NCBI GenBank assembly: GCA_018266085.1
Contig: JAFEAZ010000016.1
Span: forward strand, 53,324-117,323
Direction of reading: 5' to 3'
DNA: 64,000 nucleotides
From: Candidatus Babelota bacterium
GTDB lineage: Bacteria > Babelota > Babeliae > Babelales > Vermiphilaceae
Both the position numbers and the translations under genes were made by a program. This document shows positions 11,154-20,446 of the stretch, in pieces (the first letter of the stretch is position 1; each line of letters starts with the position of its first letter). The notes under the pieces are model-generated. The model was not told the DNA's origin, searched no databases, and saw only the letters and a program-made list of their open reading frames with translations.

Positions 11154-11990
11154 ATGAATAGGATACGCACACCTTTTTCTCTTGAAGCATGTATCGGGTA
11201 TGTTCTCTTATTTTCTTCTGCCATAACAGCTGGCGAGCAATCGCACCACAAAAGCCTCACAGACAAGGTAAAAACCCAAAAAGATGCTCTAGCGCTTGCT
11301 CAACAGATCGATGCGCAAGTAACCGAAGAGCTCTGCAGCGGTATCAAGCACAAACTCTATTGCCCTCGTGCCAACTGCTGGCAAAAGGCTGCTACATGTC
11401 CGCAACACAAACAGACTCATCTGCGCCTACTTGCCCGTGTGCTGCTCGACAAAATTGGGCAATTTTTAGGTGCACCTTCCGGTTTGTTACATAATATAAA
11501 CCTTGTTGAAGAATATGAGCTCATAAATCGTCCGCTCTTATCATCACACAATATACACATTACACCTTTGCCTGGTGGCTGCTATAGAATGACGTTCATT
11601 AATAAAGGCTCACAAGAGTATCTAACACAAAACTCAGACAAGTATCCGCATATCAATTGTGTGTTACCACAAGAACCCTTCAATAGAGAAAATTTTGACT
11701 TTTCATCCAACATCTTTCATCTTCTTTATGATCCTATTACCAACAAAGGAAGCATTTGCAAACCAAAAAAAAATTCTAGTTTCTTTTATTGCGCAGGGAA
11801 AATCACTCCTTTAGATGGCGGCTTTCTTGCACGCTATGTCACGTTGCGTCTGCTCGGCATCCCGATGCAAACGGCTCAACGATATAACTGCATGGAATCA
11901 GATATGCCCAAACCGATTAAAAACCCAAAACCGGAGCGTGCGGCCTCTAGAATGCTGGGAGTGGCCGAGCAAGACGACCAAACCGACTAA
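11154..11990 (+). CDS. secreted Cys/His-containing protein, function unknown
   Basis: No family is recognised. The ATG at 11154 is preceded by AAGGA; an upstream TTG at 11133 is less likely. The product has 278 residues with a signal peptide (about residues 1-25, ending SSAITAGEQ). A Cys/His cluster at about residues 58-85 (C-x5-C-x4-C-x6-C followed by H-x3-H) could bind zinc or form disulphides. The C-terminal part is polar and contains KPIKNPKPE. A TATAAT at 11096-11101 lies in the divergent gap and may be its -10 box. Codon use resembles its neighbours. Confidence 0.7.
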   Translation: MNRIRTPFSLEACIGYVLLFSSAITAGEQSHHKSLTDKVKTQKDALALAQQIDAQVTEELCSGIKHKLYCPRANCWQKAATCPQHKQTHLRLLARVLLDKIGQFLGAPSGLLHNINLVEEYELINRPLLSSHNIHITPLPGGCYRMTFINKGSQEYLTQNSDKYPHINCVLPQEPFNRENFDFSSNIFHLLYDPITNKGSICKPKKNSSFFYCAGKITPLDGGFLARYVTLRLLGIPMQTAQRYNCMESDMPKPIKNPKPERAASRMLGVAEQDDQTD

Positions 11991-12371
11991 GAAATACCAT
12001 TTATAGCCTTAAGAGAGGAATAGCTCTCCCTCCATCTTCGCTTTGCGAGCTACGCCGAGACAGGCTGCCTGCGCCTTGTCCTGGATAGCCTTCTACTACG
12101 TTCTGCGAACTTCGAAGAACAAGTTGGCGACGACTGATGGGATGACCCGAGCCAGAGCCTCTATTATTTTTTACTTGCTATTATTTCAGACAGAATCAAT
12201 CCCTCCCTCGCGCCCCAGCTTAACCAAGCCAAAAACTCGCACTGCAATCTCTTTTGCCAGTCTTGACCTCAACCTCCAAAAGCTATTCTACGCCTACACA
12301 AGTAGACAAATTGAATAATATTGACATACTAATGCTGTAAGAAAGAGCACAAAAACCAAAAAGAGGTCGCC
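11991..12371. other. intergenic stretch with a degenerate repeat, no gene seen
   Basis: A 381-base gap. Its first half carries a copy of the dispersed repeat (see the repeat entry at 12028-12145). The second half is pyrimidine-rich and shows no frame with a ribosome-binding site or a recognisable product. AAAGAGGT just before 12372 is the ribosome-binding site of the next gene. Confidence 0.6.
12028..12145. repeat. copy of a dispersed palindrome-containing repeat
   Basis: Begins ctccatcttcgct and contains ctactacg-ttctgcgaa-cttcgaag at 12093-12117, followed by a GATGACCCGAG box near 12,137. The same parts appear at 23,730-23,820 (reverse orientation for the ctccat end) and 43,808-43,842. The central arms form small hairpins that differ between copies while the flanks are kept. 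Confidence 0.55.
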
Positions 12372-13406
12372 GTGAAACTATCTATAAAAAATCTACTTAT
12401 AGCGATCCTAATCCTAGGACAAAGCTTAGCTCTAAGCGCCAAACCAGTTATTAAACAGCTCTCTGCTTTGAATGCAAAAAAAGCACGCGGCAAGCGAACG
12501 GTCCTTCAGTCGAACCTCGACAGCCTAAACCCGCTCGTTTTTCAGCCTACTGACAGCCCACAAGGCAAATGCCGCACCATCATCAAGGCGTGTAAAAACA
12601 TAGAAGAGGGTTCATTCCGTAAGAATGAAGGTTCGCATGTAACCATCCACAATCGCTCATATAACCTCTCATGCCAAATACCCTCAGGGCTGACGGGCAC
12701 GATCTGCATTTTCGTCTCCGGCTATTCAGGCAAATTTAGTGGCAGCCTGTTCAAATACAAAGGCTCAGGAGCTTACGCCGTCTTTAGACATTTGAGAAAA
12801 GAGTTTATGACCGATGCTACCTGGATTTCATTTGATGGGCCGGTGAGTTTTCGCAAAACCTTCAATTTTGGCCAAGAGCTTGACCAAAGTTGTTTGCATG
12901 AAATCTATACGCGTACGGTGGAAAATAACCCATGTGCTCGCATTATTTTTGTAGGCTTGTGCAAAGGAGCTACCACGATTTTAAACTACTTAAATAACCC
13001 TTCTTACAAAGATAGCTTTGCGCCCGTAAAGGCGATTGTTCTTGAATCGCCGCTGATCTCATTTGAAACCTGCACCAAAAAGATTGCACGCACGAAGCTC
13101 CCTAAGCCCCTAGGACGTATTCTGCCGCGCTTTTTTAAAGCAGCATTTCCAAACTATGTCTGGAATCAACCGACCATTCATGATGACGCTTCACACTTTC
13201 CAGGGCATATTAAAACATTTATAGGCTGCTCGCGGCACGATCCGGTAGCGCCATATGAGGATTCTCATAAAATCGCCACGAGCCTAGAACGATGCGCTAT
13301 TTGCGTTGAGCTGTTTGAGCAGCATGACAAAGCTATTGCGCACGGTCATCTTGCCAAAGTGAGGCGCTACCAACAGAAAGTGGTTAATTTCTTGGCAACT
13401 GCATAA
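12372..13406 (+). CDS. secreted alpha/beta-hydrolase-like protein with Cys at the nucleophile elbow
   Basis: Starts with GTG after AGAGG. The protein has 344 residues with a signal peptide (LLIAILILGQSLALSAK). The order of motifs fits an alpha/beta hydrolase: an oxyanion-type strand ICIFVSGYSG, the nucleophile elbow GLCKGATT near residue 196, an acid loop CSRHDPVAPYED near 288, and a late His in IAHGHL near 323. The elbow has Cys where lipases and esterases have Ser, as in dienelactone hydrolase. Substrate and true activity are unknown. It would act outside the cytoplasm, possibly on host material. Confidence 0.65.
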   Translation: MKLSIKNLLIAILILGQSLALSAKPVIKQLSALNAKKARGKRTVLQSNLDSLNPLVFQPTDSPQGKCRTIIKACKNIEEGSFRKNEGSHVTIHNRSYNLSCQIPSGLTGTICIFVSGYSGKFSGSLFKYKGSGAYAVFRHLRKEFMTDATWISFDGPVSFRKTFNFGQELDQSCLHEIYTRTVENNPCARIIFVGLCKGATTILNYLNNPSYKDSFAPVKAIVLESPLISFETCTKKIARTKLPKPLGRILPRFFKAAFPNYVWNQPTIHDDASHFPGHIKTFIGCSRHDPVAPYEDSHKIATSLERCAICVELFEQHDKAIAHGHLAKVRRYQQKVVNFLATA

Positions 13407-13502
13407 CTCGTTGTTTTGACTAGTCGCATCATTTCTGCTGTGTACTTCGCATATTATTGCTATACTAAAAAACATCTTTAATACGCGTAAAACCTGGCAG
13501 AC

Positions 13503-15404
13503 ATGGTGTTTTTTATACAATCTTTTCTTAAATACGCGCTCCTGATGAGCGCACTCATCACAGCAGCCGCCTGTGGTGCCCTCGTGTGCTTTTACCATCA
13601 CTACCATATTGATTTTACGACACTTGCAACCTATAACACAGGCAAGCCTTCACTACTGCTTGATGACGAAGGGCAAGAATGGGCACGGTTTCAGCTTGAC
13701 TGGCGTGATCCAATTGCGTTAAAAGAAGCGCCTCAACATGTAATCGATGCTTTTATTGCAGCAGAAGATTGGGCATTTTTCAGTCATAGCGGCATTTCGA
13801 TTAAAGGTATTATTCGCTCAATGTGGGTTAATCTGCAGCGTGGCTATCGCGCACAAGGGGCCAGCACGATTACGCAACAACTGGTACGCCTGCTTTTCTT
13901 TGACACGAGCAAAACTTTTACGCGCAAACTCAAAGAACAATGCATGGCCATCATTGTCGAAAAAAATTATACCAAAGAACAGATTCTTGAAACCTATTTA
14001 AATCATGTCTACTTCGGCTGTGGTATTTATGGCGTTGAAGCAGCAGCGCAACGCTTTTGGGGTAAATCGGTTCGTGATGTAACGATCGATGAAGCCGCAG
14101 TACTAGCCGGCATTATGCGCTCTCCAGCACGCTATAACCCGCTCTTACGACCTTTGTCTTCGCAACAGCGCAGAAACAATATTCTTGCTCTTATGCTCAA
14201 GCTCAATTTCATCGACCAACAGGCGTATCAAAAAGCGATTGATACAGAGCTGACCACCGTCAAAGCACTGCAAACGCCATGCGCTCCGCACCTACAAGAA
14301 CATATACGCCTTACTCTTGAAGCTCGCCTTGGCAAAAAAATGCTCTATACGGGCGGCCTGACTATTCAAACAACACTTAATAAAAAAGCGCAAGGCGCTG
14401 CACAAGATGCCTTTCACAGGCAATGCGCTCAGTTGAAAAAGACTGTCCATGCAACGATTGATGGCGGTCTTATTACCATCGATACAAGATCAGGAGCCAT
14501 ACGCGCATTGGTAGGCGGTTATGACTTTAAGGAGTCAAAATGGAACAGAGCATTACAGGCTCGTCGACAGATGGGCTCAACCTTCAAACCGCTCATTTAT
14601 GCATGTGCGCTCCAAAAGGGCATGACCTTTAGTGACACCTGCCTGGATGAACCAATCACCTTCAATGATGGCGCAAGTGGTTGGAGCCCCGGCAACTATC
14701 ACGGTAAATTTGAAGGCGAAATGACACTTGCCCGCGCACTGTCACGCTCCAACAACATCGTTGCTATCAAAACATTGTTGCAGGTGGGCTATGATCCTGT
14801 CATACGTTTGGCTCACACATGTGGCATCAGTAATAAAATCAATGCTTTCCCTTCATTGGCGCTCGGCTGTGTTGATAGTACCGTCAAAGAAGTGGTAGGC
14901 ATGTTTAATATTTTTGCCAATAATGGCGTCTATGTTGAGCCATACGCAATTTCGTGGGTGAAGGACCATTCTGGTAAGAAAATATGGCGCCACAAAGTGA
15001 GGGCTACGCCAGCGCTTGACCCAATCGTCTGTGCTCATGTGACGAAAGTGCTGGAGCTTGGCATTAACCGCATGAAACCACCATCTACGAGCTCATGGCT
15101 CAATACGGCAATTATTAGCAAAACGGGCACTACGAACGATTGGCGCACCTGTTGGTTTGTCGGGGCAACACCAGATTATACAACAGCACTCTATGTCGGC
15201 AGAGATGACAACAAACCGCTGGGGGTTAATGTGTGGCCATCAAAAACAGCCTTGCCTATCTGGCTTGCTCTCCATCGAACACTGCCTATCACACATACGC
15301 TTTTTGCCAACACAAACGCTTTGAGGACTACGTATATTAATGAGTGGACAGGACAACCAACCTCTGCGCATGACCCGCAGGCATTAGCTATTTTTGCCCC
15401 ATGA
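13503..15404 (+). CDS. penicillin-binding protein 1A (transglycosylase/transpeptidase)
   Basis: Class A PBP that polymerises lipid II and cross-links peptidoglycan at the inner membrane. It has an N-terminal membrane anchor, then a GT51 domain with catalytic EDWAFFSHSG near residue 88 and GASTITQQL. The transpeptidase domain has GSTFKP (active Ser near 360), SRSNN near 413 and KTGTTND near 541. The 633 residues lack a large C-terminal extension. The complete set of active-site residues says the organism makes cross-linked wall. MurJ follows on the same strand. Confidence 0.95.
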   Translation: MVFFIQSFLKYALLMSALITAAACGALVCFYHHYHIDFTTLATYNTGKPSLLLDDEGQEWARFQLDWRDPIALKEAPQHVIDAFIAAEDWAFFSHSGISIKGIIRSMWVNLQRGYRAQGASTITQQLVRLLFFDTSKTFTRKLKEQCMAIIVEKNYTKEQILETYLNHVYFGCGIYGVEAAAQRFWGKSVRDVTIDEAAVLAGIMRSPARYNPLLRPLSSQQRRNNILALMLKLNFIDQQAYQKAIDTELTTVKALQTPCAPHLQEHIRLTLEARLGKKMLYTGGLTIQTTLNKKAQGAAQDAFHRQCAQLKKTVHATIDGGLITIDTRSGAIRALVGGYDFKESKWNRALQARRQMGSTFKPLIYACALQKGMTFSDTCLDEPITFNDGASGWSPGNYHGKFEGEMTLARALSRSNNIVAIKTLLQVGYDPVIRLAHTCGISNKINAFPSLALGCVDSTVKEVVGMFNIFANNGVYVEPYAISWVKDHSGKKIWRHKVRATPALDPIVCAHVTKVLELGINRMKPPSTSSWLNTAIISKTGTTNDWRTCWFVGATPDYTTALYVGRDDNKPLGVNVWPSKTALPIWLALHRTLPITHTLFANTNALRTTYINEWTGQPTSAHDPQALAIFAP

Positions 15405-15506
15405 TCATTGTAACAATACCCGTAGCTAACAATGGCAACTTCTCTTATACTGGTTTGCGGAATTAACTGATGCATACTACTATCGAGGAAATAGGAAAGG
15501 CTGCTC

Positions 15507-17063
15507 ATGAGCGTACTGCATAAATCCTCTATCTTAAAAAAAACATCCCAAGTAAGTGGGCTTACCCTTATCAGCAGAATCTTTGGCGTCGCTCGCGAAG
15601 TACTTATGATCCGGTATTTAGGTGCTGGTATTATGGCAGAAGCTTTTATCACGGCCTTTAAGCTACCCAATGCATTGCGTAAGGTGTTTGCTGAAGGAGC
15701 CCTTTCTGTAGCCTTTATCCCTACCTTAGTAAAGCTCGTGCGCGAAAAAGGCAAAGAGGAAGCCAGCAGCCTTATGATGCTTGCCTTCCTGCTGTTTGAG
15801 GGAATCGTGCTGCTCTTATGCGCGCTGACCATGTGGCAGGCACCACTGGTGGTCAGCTGTTTAGTACCAGGCTGGACTGCTGAAAAAATGGCCTGCGTTG
15901 TGCCATTATTGCGTATATTGATGCCTTTTATTTTCTTTCTTTCAAGCAGCGCTCTCCTAACTGGCGCATTACAATCGGTTAACCATTTTTTTGTGCCTGC
16001 CTTTTCACCAATTGTGCTCAACAGTATTTTTATTGGTGGCATCATGCTCTGTATACATTTCTCTCTGCCAGTAACCTGCCTGTGTTATTTCATTATCTTT
16101 GCTGCATTCATAACATTTCTGGGTCACGTAGTAGCCTATCTCCAATTGCAATTTTCATTCGCACCGATCAGTAAAGAATCATGGTCACAGATCTGGTCAG
16201 TACTACTGAAATTCTTCCCTTGCATGCTAACGGTCAGCTTTTTCGAGCTCATGCTGTTGATCAGCACAAGCTTTGCCTCATACTTGCCAGAAGGCTCAAT
16301 TGCCTTGATCTATTACGCAAACAGATTCATGGGGATTCCTCTTGGTGTTTTTGCGACCGCATTTTCGACCATTTTATTACCCCATTTCTCACGCGTTGCA
16401 ACCTATGCACCCAAGCGTTTGAGTTTTTACTTCTTAGAAACCACTAAGTTCATATGCTGGATTACGATTCCTGCTTCCGCACTCATGATCTTTTTTGCCG
16501 ACAAAATATTTCTTACCTTTTCCTCCAAATTTACTCCCGATCAAGCAGCTTTAGGAGCACACATTCTCATCGCCTATGTGGTGGGCCTGTTTGTCTTTTC
16601 GCTCAATAAAATATTACCCAATATCTACTACGCGTATCATGTAACCTGGATACCTGCAGCGGTCTCATTGTTTGCCGGTGTGGTGAATATTGGCCTTGAT
16701 CTTATACTGATGCATTTTTTCCAGGCTGTCGGCCTAGCGTTGTCCTATACTATTGCGGCCACGCTACAAGTATGCATTCTTGTCTATCTTCTGAAAGCGC
16801 GTTTTAACGTGCGGTTATACCTGCGCCCTTTTGCTTATTTTGCCACGCGCTATGCGGTGCAGCTGTTTATAGCAGGCGCGGCATTCGTACAAGCCTATTA
16901 TGCGAGCATTGCCTTAATCAGCCGCTACGCAGGGTCATTAAGCCTGTTTTTACTCAAAGGCTTCGGCCTCTGGCTGTGGGTAGGCCCTATAGCACTGATC
17001 ACGATGCTGTTCATCTTCAAAACGCGTCATCTTTTTGGCATCAAAGTCCACTTTTTAGATTAG
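15507..17063 (+). CDS. murJ: lipid II flippase MurJ
   Basis: A 518-residue polytopic membrane protein of the MviN/MurJ family, which moves lipid II across the inner membrane for wall synthesis. The N-terminal segment is diagnostic: SGLTLISRIFGVAREVLMIRYLGAG, with the ALRKVFAEGALSVAFIPTL loop. About 13-14 hydrophobic segments follow, and conserved arginines of the central cavity sit in the first helices. GAAAGG lies before the ATG. Its place after PBP1A groups lipid II export with polymerisation. Confidence 0.95.
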   Translation: MSVLHKSSILKKTSQVSGLTLISRIFGVAREVLMIRYLGAGIMAEAFITAFKLPNALRKVFAEGALSVAFIPTLVKLVREKGKEEASSLMMLAFLLFEGIVLLLCALTMWQAPLVVSCLVPGWTAEKMACVVPLLRILMPFIFFLSSSALLTGALQSVNHFFVPAFSPIVLNSIFIGGIMLCIHFSLPVTCLCYFIIFAAFITFLGHVVAYLQLQFSFAPISKESWSQIWSVLLKFFPCMLTVSFFELMLLISTSFASYLPEGSIALIYYANRFMGIPLGVFATAFSTILLPHFSRVATYAPKRLSFYFLETTKFICWITIPASALMIFFADKIFLTFSSKFTPDQAALGAHILIAYVVGLFVFSLNKILPNIYYAYHVTWIPAAVSLFAGVVNIGLDLILMHFFQAVGLALSYTIAATLQVCILVYLLKARFNVRLYLRPFAYFATRYAVQLFIAGAAFVQAYYASIALISRYAGSLSLFLLKGFGLWLWVGPIALITMLFIFKTRHLFGIKVHFLD

Positions 17064-17072
17064 AGCTTTACC

Positions 17073-17507
17073 ATGACCATGCATACCATCCAAGCAGCAG
17101 GCGTTGTCCCCTATCGCTACAGACAACAAAATCTCGAATTCTTATTGGTTAATCATCGCCATGGCCACTGGGAGTTTCCCAAGGGTAAGCTTGACGCAAG
17201 GGAAACCACAGAGCAAGCCGCCATTCGTGAACTTGCTGAAGAAACAGGCCTTACGGCAAATCTGCATGAAGGCTTTTACGAGACTATTTCCTATACTTTT
17301 TTTGATCGTCACACAAACCAACAGGCAGCAAAAGAGGTCTATTTTTTCCTTGGTCACGTTACGGGAGAACAGCAGGTTGCTATATCGCATGAGCATGCGG
17401 ATTTCATATGGCTTTCATATGAGCAGGCCATGACGCGTATTTCGCACCGGCAAGCACACACGTTGCTTGAAAAGGCATACTTTTTTTTGAGAAACGACAA
17501 CCCTTGA
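17073..17507 (+). CDS. Nudix hydrolase, diadenosine-polyphosphate type
   Basis: A 144-residue protein with a complete Nudix box GKLDARETTEQAAIREL-AEETGL near residues 39-61, holding the metal-binding RELAEE. An N-terminal GVVPYRYRQQNLEFLLVNH and GHWEFPKGKLDARE resemble bacterial Ap4A pyrophosphatases (MutT-like family). Expected role: removal of Ap4A or other nucleoside-diphosphate-X compounds. It starts 9 bases after murJ, so it is probably in the same transcript. The exact substrate cannot be told from sequence. Confidence 0.85.
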   Translation: MTMHTIQAAGVVPYRYRQQNLEFLLVNHRHGHWEFPKGKLDARETTEQAAIRELAEETGLTANLHEGFYETISYTFFDRHTNQQAAKEVYFFLGHVTGEQQVAISHEHADFIWLSYEQAMTRISHRQAHTLLEKAYFFLRNDNP

Positions 17508-17543
17508 TCGTTGCACGCTACCCCTAAAAAACGCGCCCCAATA

Positions 17544-17591
17544 AGCTTTTAATGCTTGACCGAATTTATTATCGTCTTATCATTAAAAGCT
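17544..17591 (+). promoter_or_regulatory. candidate promoter inside an 11-bp inverted repeat
   Basis: TTGACC at 17556-17561 and TATCAT at 17578-17583 are 16 bases apart. They are enclosed by perfect inverted arms agcttttaatg (17544-17554) and cattaaaagct (17581-17591). It may drive the secreted-protein gene at 17797, with a leader of about 200 bases, and the arms may be an operator. No other gene lies in the 290-base gap. Confidence 0.35.
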
Positions 17592-17796
17592 ACTAGTACT
17601 TTGTATCGATCAACTTTTGCCTGTACATTTTTACATGAGAAGGAACACAAAAGATTATCTTTTTGCCCTATGCCAATTTTTTAAATAGAGTTCTTCTGAA
17701 ACCGGGTACTTACACCAAGACCTGCGCTACAGTCGAACCAGGACAGACTCAGTATCAGAAGAGATCCAATATTTGATAACAACAAGAAAGAATTTT

Positions 17797-19497
17797 ATGA
17801 ATAATCAGAAAAATCTGTACTTGAGAGCAGCGCTTGCGTGCTTTATTGCTACGACTACAACCAACCTATTTTGTAACTCCGAGTTCGCCATTAGAGCAAC
17901 AACCTCTAACCAATGCGCCGGAATGGGTCCTTTCGAGATGCACGGAAAAAGAGGGCAACCTAGAGACACAACTTTAGCGCAAGTACGTGAAAACGTAGTT
18001 CCAGCGACTGCAATAACCAAGCACGCTACAGACCAAGAGATCGCAGAATATTGCTCTGCTCATGGGCTCAAAAATTCGCGAACCGAAGCCATTAAACATG
18101 CAACGCAACGCGATAAAAAACATGGTTCTACACTGAGCCAAGACTTGCCACAAGAACTACAGGCCGAGCTTTTTGGCCCTATCGCAGCTCAACTGAAAGC
18201 TGACAAGCAAAACGTCAAAGACTTAGCTGCTTATTACGCAAACAACGCGAATGAATCGAAATTCTATTCTTTACGATATGGCGTAACCGCATTTTTAAAA
18301 CCTGACAAAGCAGCCAGAGATAATGACATACAACTGCCAATACTTGACTCTTTTGTACAATTAGAAGGCAACAACCCGACTGAGATAAAAAGAAATCTCA
18401 TGCATCAGGTTATGACTCCTGACTTTCTGCAGAACTGTACAACCATGCAAAAACCAGAAGCTACCTGGAAACGTTATTTGCCAACTGTTGTAAGCAATGC
18501 TCTGAAAACTAAAGCAGATGATCAAATAAACAAAGAAAATGCAGCTAAGAATAAGACTGAAGCGGCTCTTTACAAAGCTGTTATGGAAAAAGATCCAGCG
18601 CTTGCTCCATTTACTACTCCCTTTGGCCAACAGGTGCGTATCTTTCAATATTGGTGTAATGAATTAGAAAATGCTCTTCGCGTTGCTTCTAAAGAAGATA
18701 TCAATGAAATCAAAAAACACGCAAAAAAAACCATTGGCTGCCCTGAGTTAAAAGCAAACATTTTAAGACAGCAGGCTCTTAATCAAAAGTCTTCCATTAT
18801 CGCAATCCAAGAAGCTAATGAAACTATCATCCGTGGCGTAACCAGGAACAATGATTTTGTTATGCCTCAAGGACAATTTCTTAAACAAAATGATACGGTA
18901 ATTGTTTTGGATCCTAAAGTTTATTCTGACTTTAAAGCGGTCGCATATCCCGATTATGCTCGGTTCAGCCGAGGCGCGCTTAATGGCGTTGTTACAAGAC
19001 ATACTGCATCTGGAAACCTTGTCCACGCAGTTTGTTGCCACGCATCTTCATCTGACCCAAAAGATGCTAACGAAGTTCTAAAGGCTGCTAAAAACCGCCA
19101 CAAAGAACTAGAACAAGCATATGGTGAAAAAATATATCTTGTTGTTTTGGGAGACCAAAACGTTAAGAATAAAGACAAGAAAGACTACGAAAAAGAGCAC
19201 AGAGATGCTGTAGCGGCCAATGGCTTTGTTATGACATCTGATAAAGTAATCACCAACGTCAAAACACGTCTTATAACCGCACAGCCATCAAAAGCTGAAG
19301 AAAAGGTCATTTCATCGGGCGACCATGTTTATGGATTAGCAGAGCAAGTCAACACAATAAGAGACATTCAAGTTGGGTTCTCTCAAGGCTATCTTCCTGA
19401 AACAACACCATTGCCTAACACTGAATTAGAAGACCCATACAAATGGGAACTGTCTGATCATAAGACAAGAACGGTTGAGATCACCTTTAAAAGATAA
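17797..19497 (+). CDS. secreted DNase I-like (EEP fold) nuclease or phosphatase candidate
   Basis: A 566-residue protein from the ATG at 17797 with a signal peptide (LYLRAALACFIATTTTNLFC). The C-terminal half carries the spaced landmarks of the endonuclease/exonuclease/phosphatase superfamily: IIAIQEANE near residue 335 (metal-binding Glu), VHAVCCHAS near 408, VVLGDQN near 450 (GDxN catalytic pair), and WELSDHKTR near 551 (final SDH). The N-terminal half is unrelated, Lys/Asn/Glu-rich, and holds LPQELQAELFGPIA near residue 116, an F-box-like helix also seen in two other secreted proteins here. A role as an exported effector is inference. Substrate (DNA, RNA, phosphoinositide) is open. Confidence 0.6.
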   Translation: MNNQKNLYLRAALACFIATTTTNLFCNSEFAIRATTSNQCAGMGPFEMHGKRGQPRDTTLAQVRENVVPATAITKHATDQEIAEYCSAHGLKNSRTEAIKHATQRDKKHGSTLSQDLPQELQAELFGPIAAQLKADKQNVKDLAAYYANNANESKFYSLRYGVTAFLKPDKAARDNDIQLPILDSFVQLEGNNPTEIKRNLMHQVMTPDFLQNCTTMQKPEATWKRYLPTVVSNALKTKADDQINKENAAKNKTEAALYKAVMEKDPALAPFTTPFGQQVRIFQYWCNELENALRVASKEDINEIKKHAKKTIGCPELKANILRQQALNQKSSIIAIQEANETIIRGVTRNNDFVMPQGQFLKQNDTVIVLDPKVYSDFKAVAYPDYARFSRGALNGVVTRHTASGNLVHAVCCHASSSDPKDANEVLKAAKNRHKELEQAYGEKIYLVVLGDQNVKNKDKKDYEKEHRDAVAANGFVMTSDKVITNVKTRLITAQPSKAEEKVISSGDHVYGLAEQVNTIRDIQVGFSQGYLPETTPLPNTELEDPYKWELSDHKTRTVEITFKR

Positions 19498-19514
19498 AAC
19501 CTTTGTTTTAAACT

Positions 19515-19558
19515 CGAAGAGGGCCGGGAATCTTAATCAGATCCCCGGCTCTCTTTTT
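19515..19558 (+). terminator. rho-independent terminator
   Basis: A GC-rich stem (gagggccgggaat with atccccggctctc, two mismatches) is followed by ctttttc. It begins 18 bases after the upstream stop codon, and the next gene converges on it, so it may serve both. Confidence 0.75.
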
Positions 19559-20001
19559 CATTGTTCGCTACAATCATTTCTCCATCTATAGTCCGCGTAA
19601 CGCATACCTAAATACCCTTTAATGAGCTGATAAGGCTTTCCTGCATCATACTCTTGATAGGGTGTATCGTCACCATAGCTCGTCCGAAAAATATCTTTAA
19701 GCTGCTTGTGTTGCAGACAGTAACGCAAGCCCATGTTATAGGTTGCTTGCCGTGTTTCTGTTTCTAACGAAAACATTGAATCTTGTTTTTCTATCAACGG
19801 CTTTGCCGCCACCAGAGTGCGCCATGAGCATTTCTTTAATGCTGATGCCAAATCAGGACATATGTTGACAATATTGGCAACATCATTGGGCTGAACCAAT
19901 GCGCCTGCCTTTAAAAATTTTTTCAGAATTTTTTTGCGATAGGACGCCGAGCAGATGCCCACTGAAAAAGAGATCAGCAAGATCGGCACAAAGTTCTTCA
20001 T
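19558..20001 (-). CDS. small secreted protein, function unknown
   Basis: A 147-residue protein with a signal peptide (MKNFVPILLISFSVGICSAS). The mature part is rich in Lys, Tyr and Asp and ends in YRWRNDCSEQ with several cysteines. No family is recognised. It converges on the EEP-like gene and shares its terminator region. The initiator tRNA lies upstream on the same strand. Confidence 0.65.
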   Translation of the reverse strand: MKNFVPILLISFSVGICSASYRKKILKKFLKAGALVQPNDVANIVNICPDLASALKKCSWRTLVAAKPLIEKQDSMFSLETETRQATYNMGLRYCLQHKQLKDIFRTSYGDDTPYQEYDAGKPYQLIKGYLGMRYADYRWRNDCSEQ

Positions 20002-20136
20002 TAATACCCCTATTAAGCAGTTTAAAAAGACCGCCTGGAGTATACATCAAAGTAAAGAGGAGAGAAAGAGAGAGAACGGGCCAAGGAGCCTTTAGAGCTG
20101 TAAAGAAAAGAGTAAACTTGGCTTTATAAAAAGAAT

Positions 20137-20213
<77 letters not shown>

Positions 20214-20224
20214 ATGTACGTATA

Positions 20225-20252
20225 AAGATACGGTCTTTTCACACTTTGTCAA
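20225..20252 (-). promoter_or_regulatory. sigma70-type promoter of tRNA-fMet
   Basis: On the minus strand, TTGACA (20252-20247) and TATCTT (20230-20225) are separated by 16 bases and lie 11 bases before the tRNA 5' end. The -35 is a perfect consensus. Confidence 0.75.
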
Positions 20253-20446
20253 ACTATTTTATATATAAAACCGTCTAGATAGGAAGATCCATAGCCAAAT
20301 AGTCCATATCTCCCAGTTTAAAGGACCAATCGGGGATTGGCGACAGAAAGAGCTCTGTGGCGACAATTGCTTTTTTATATGGGTTTTTTATACTTGAATT
20401 ATACTGACAGTGCACTGTTTTACCCCATCCAAGTAAGGAACCGTTT

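Noticed and set aside
10811..11266. 151-codon minus-strand frame
   Set aside because: Overlaps the membrane-protein gene in another frame and crosses into the next divergent gene; no ribosome-binding site.
15191..16045. 284-codon minus-strand frame
   Set aside because: Lies across the PBP1A end and the murJ start, both certain; no motif or start site supports it.
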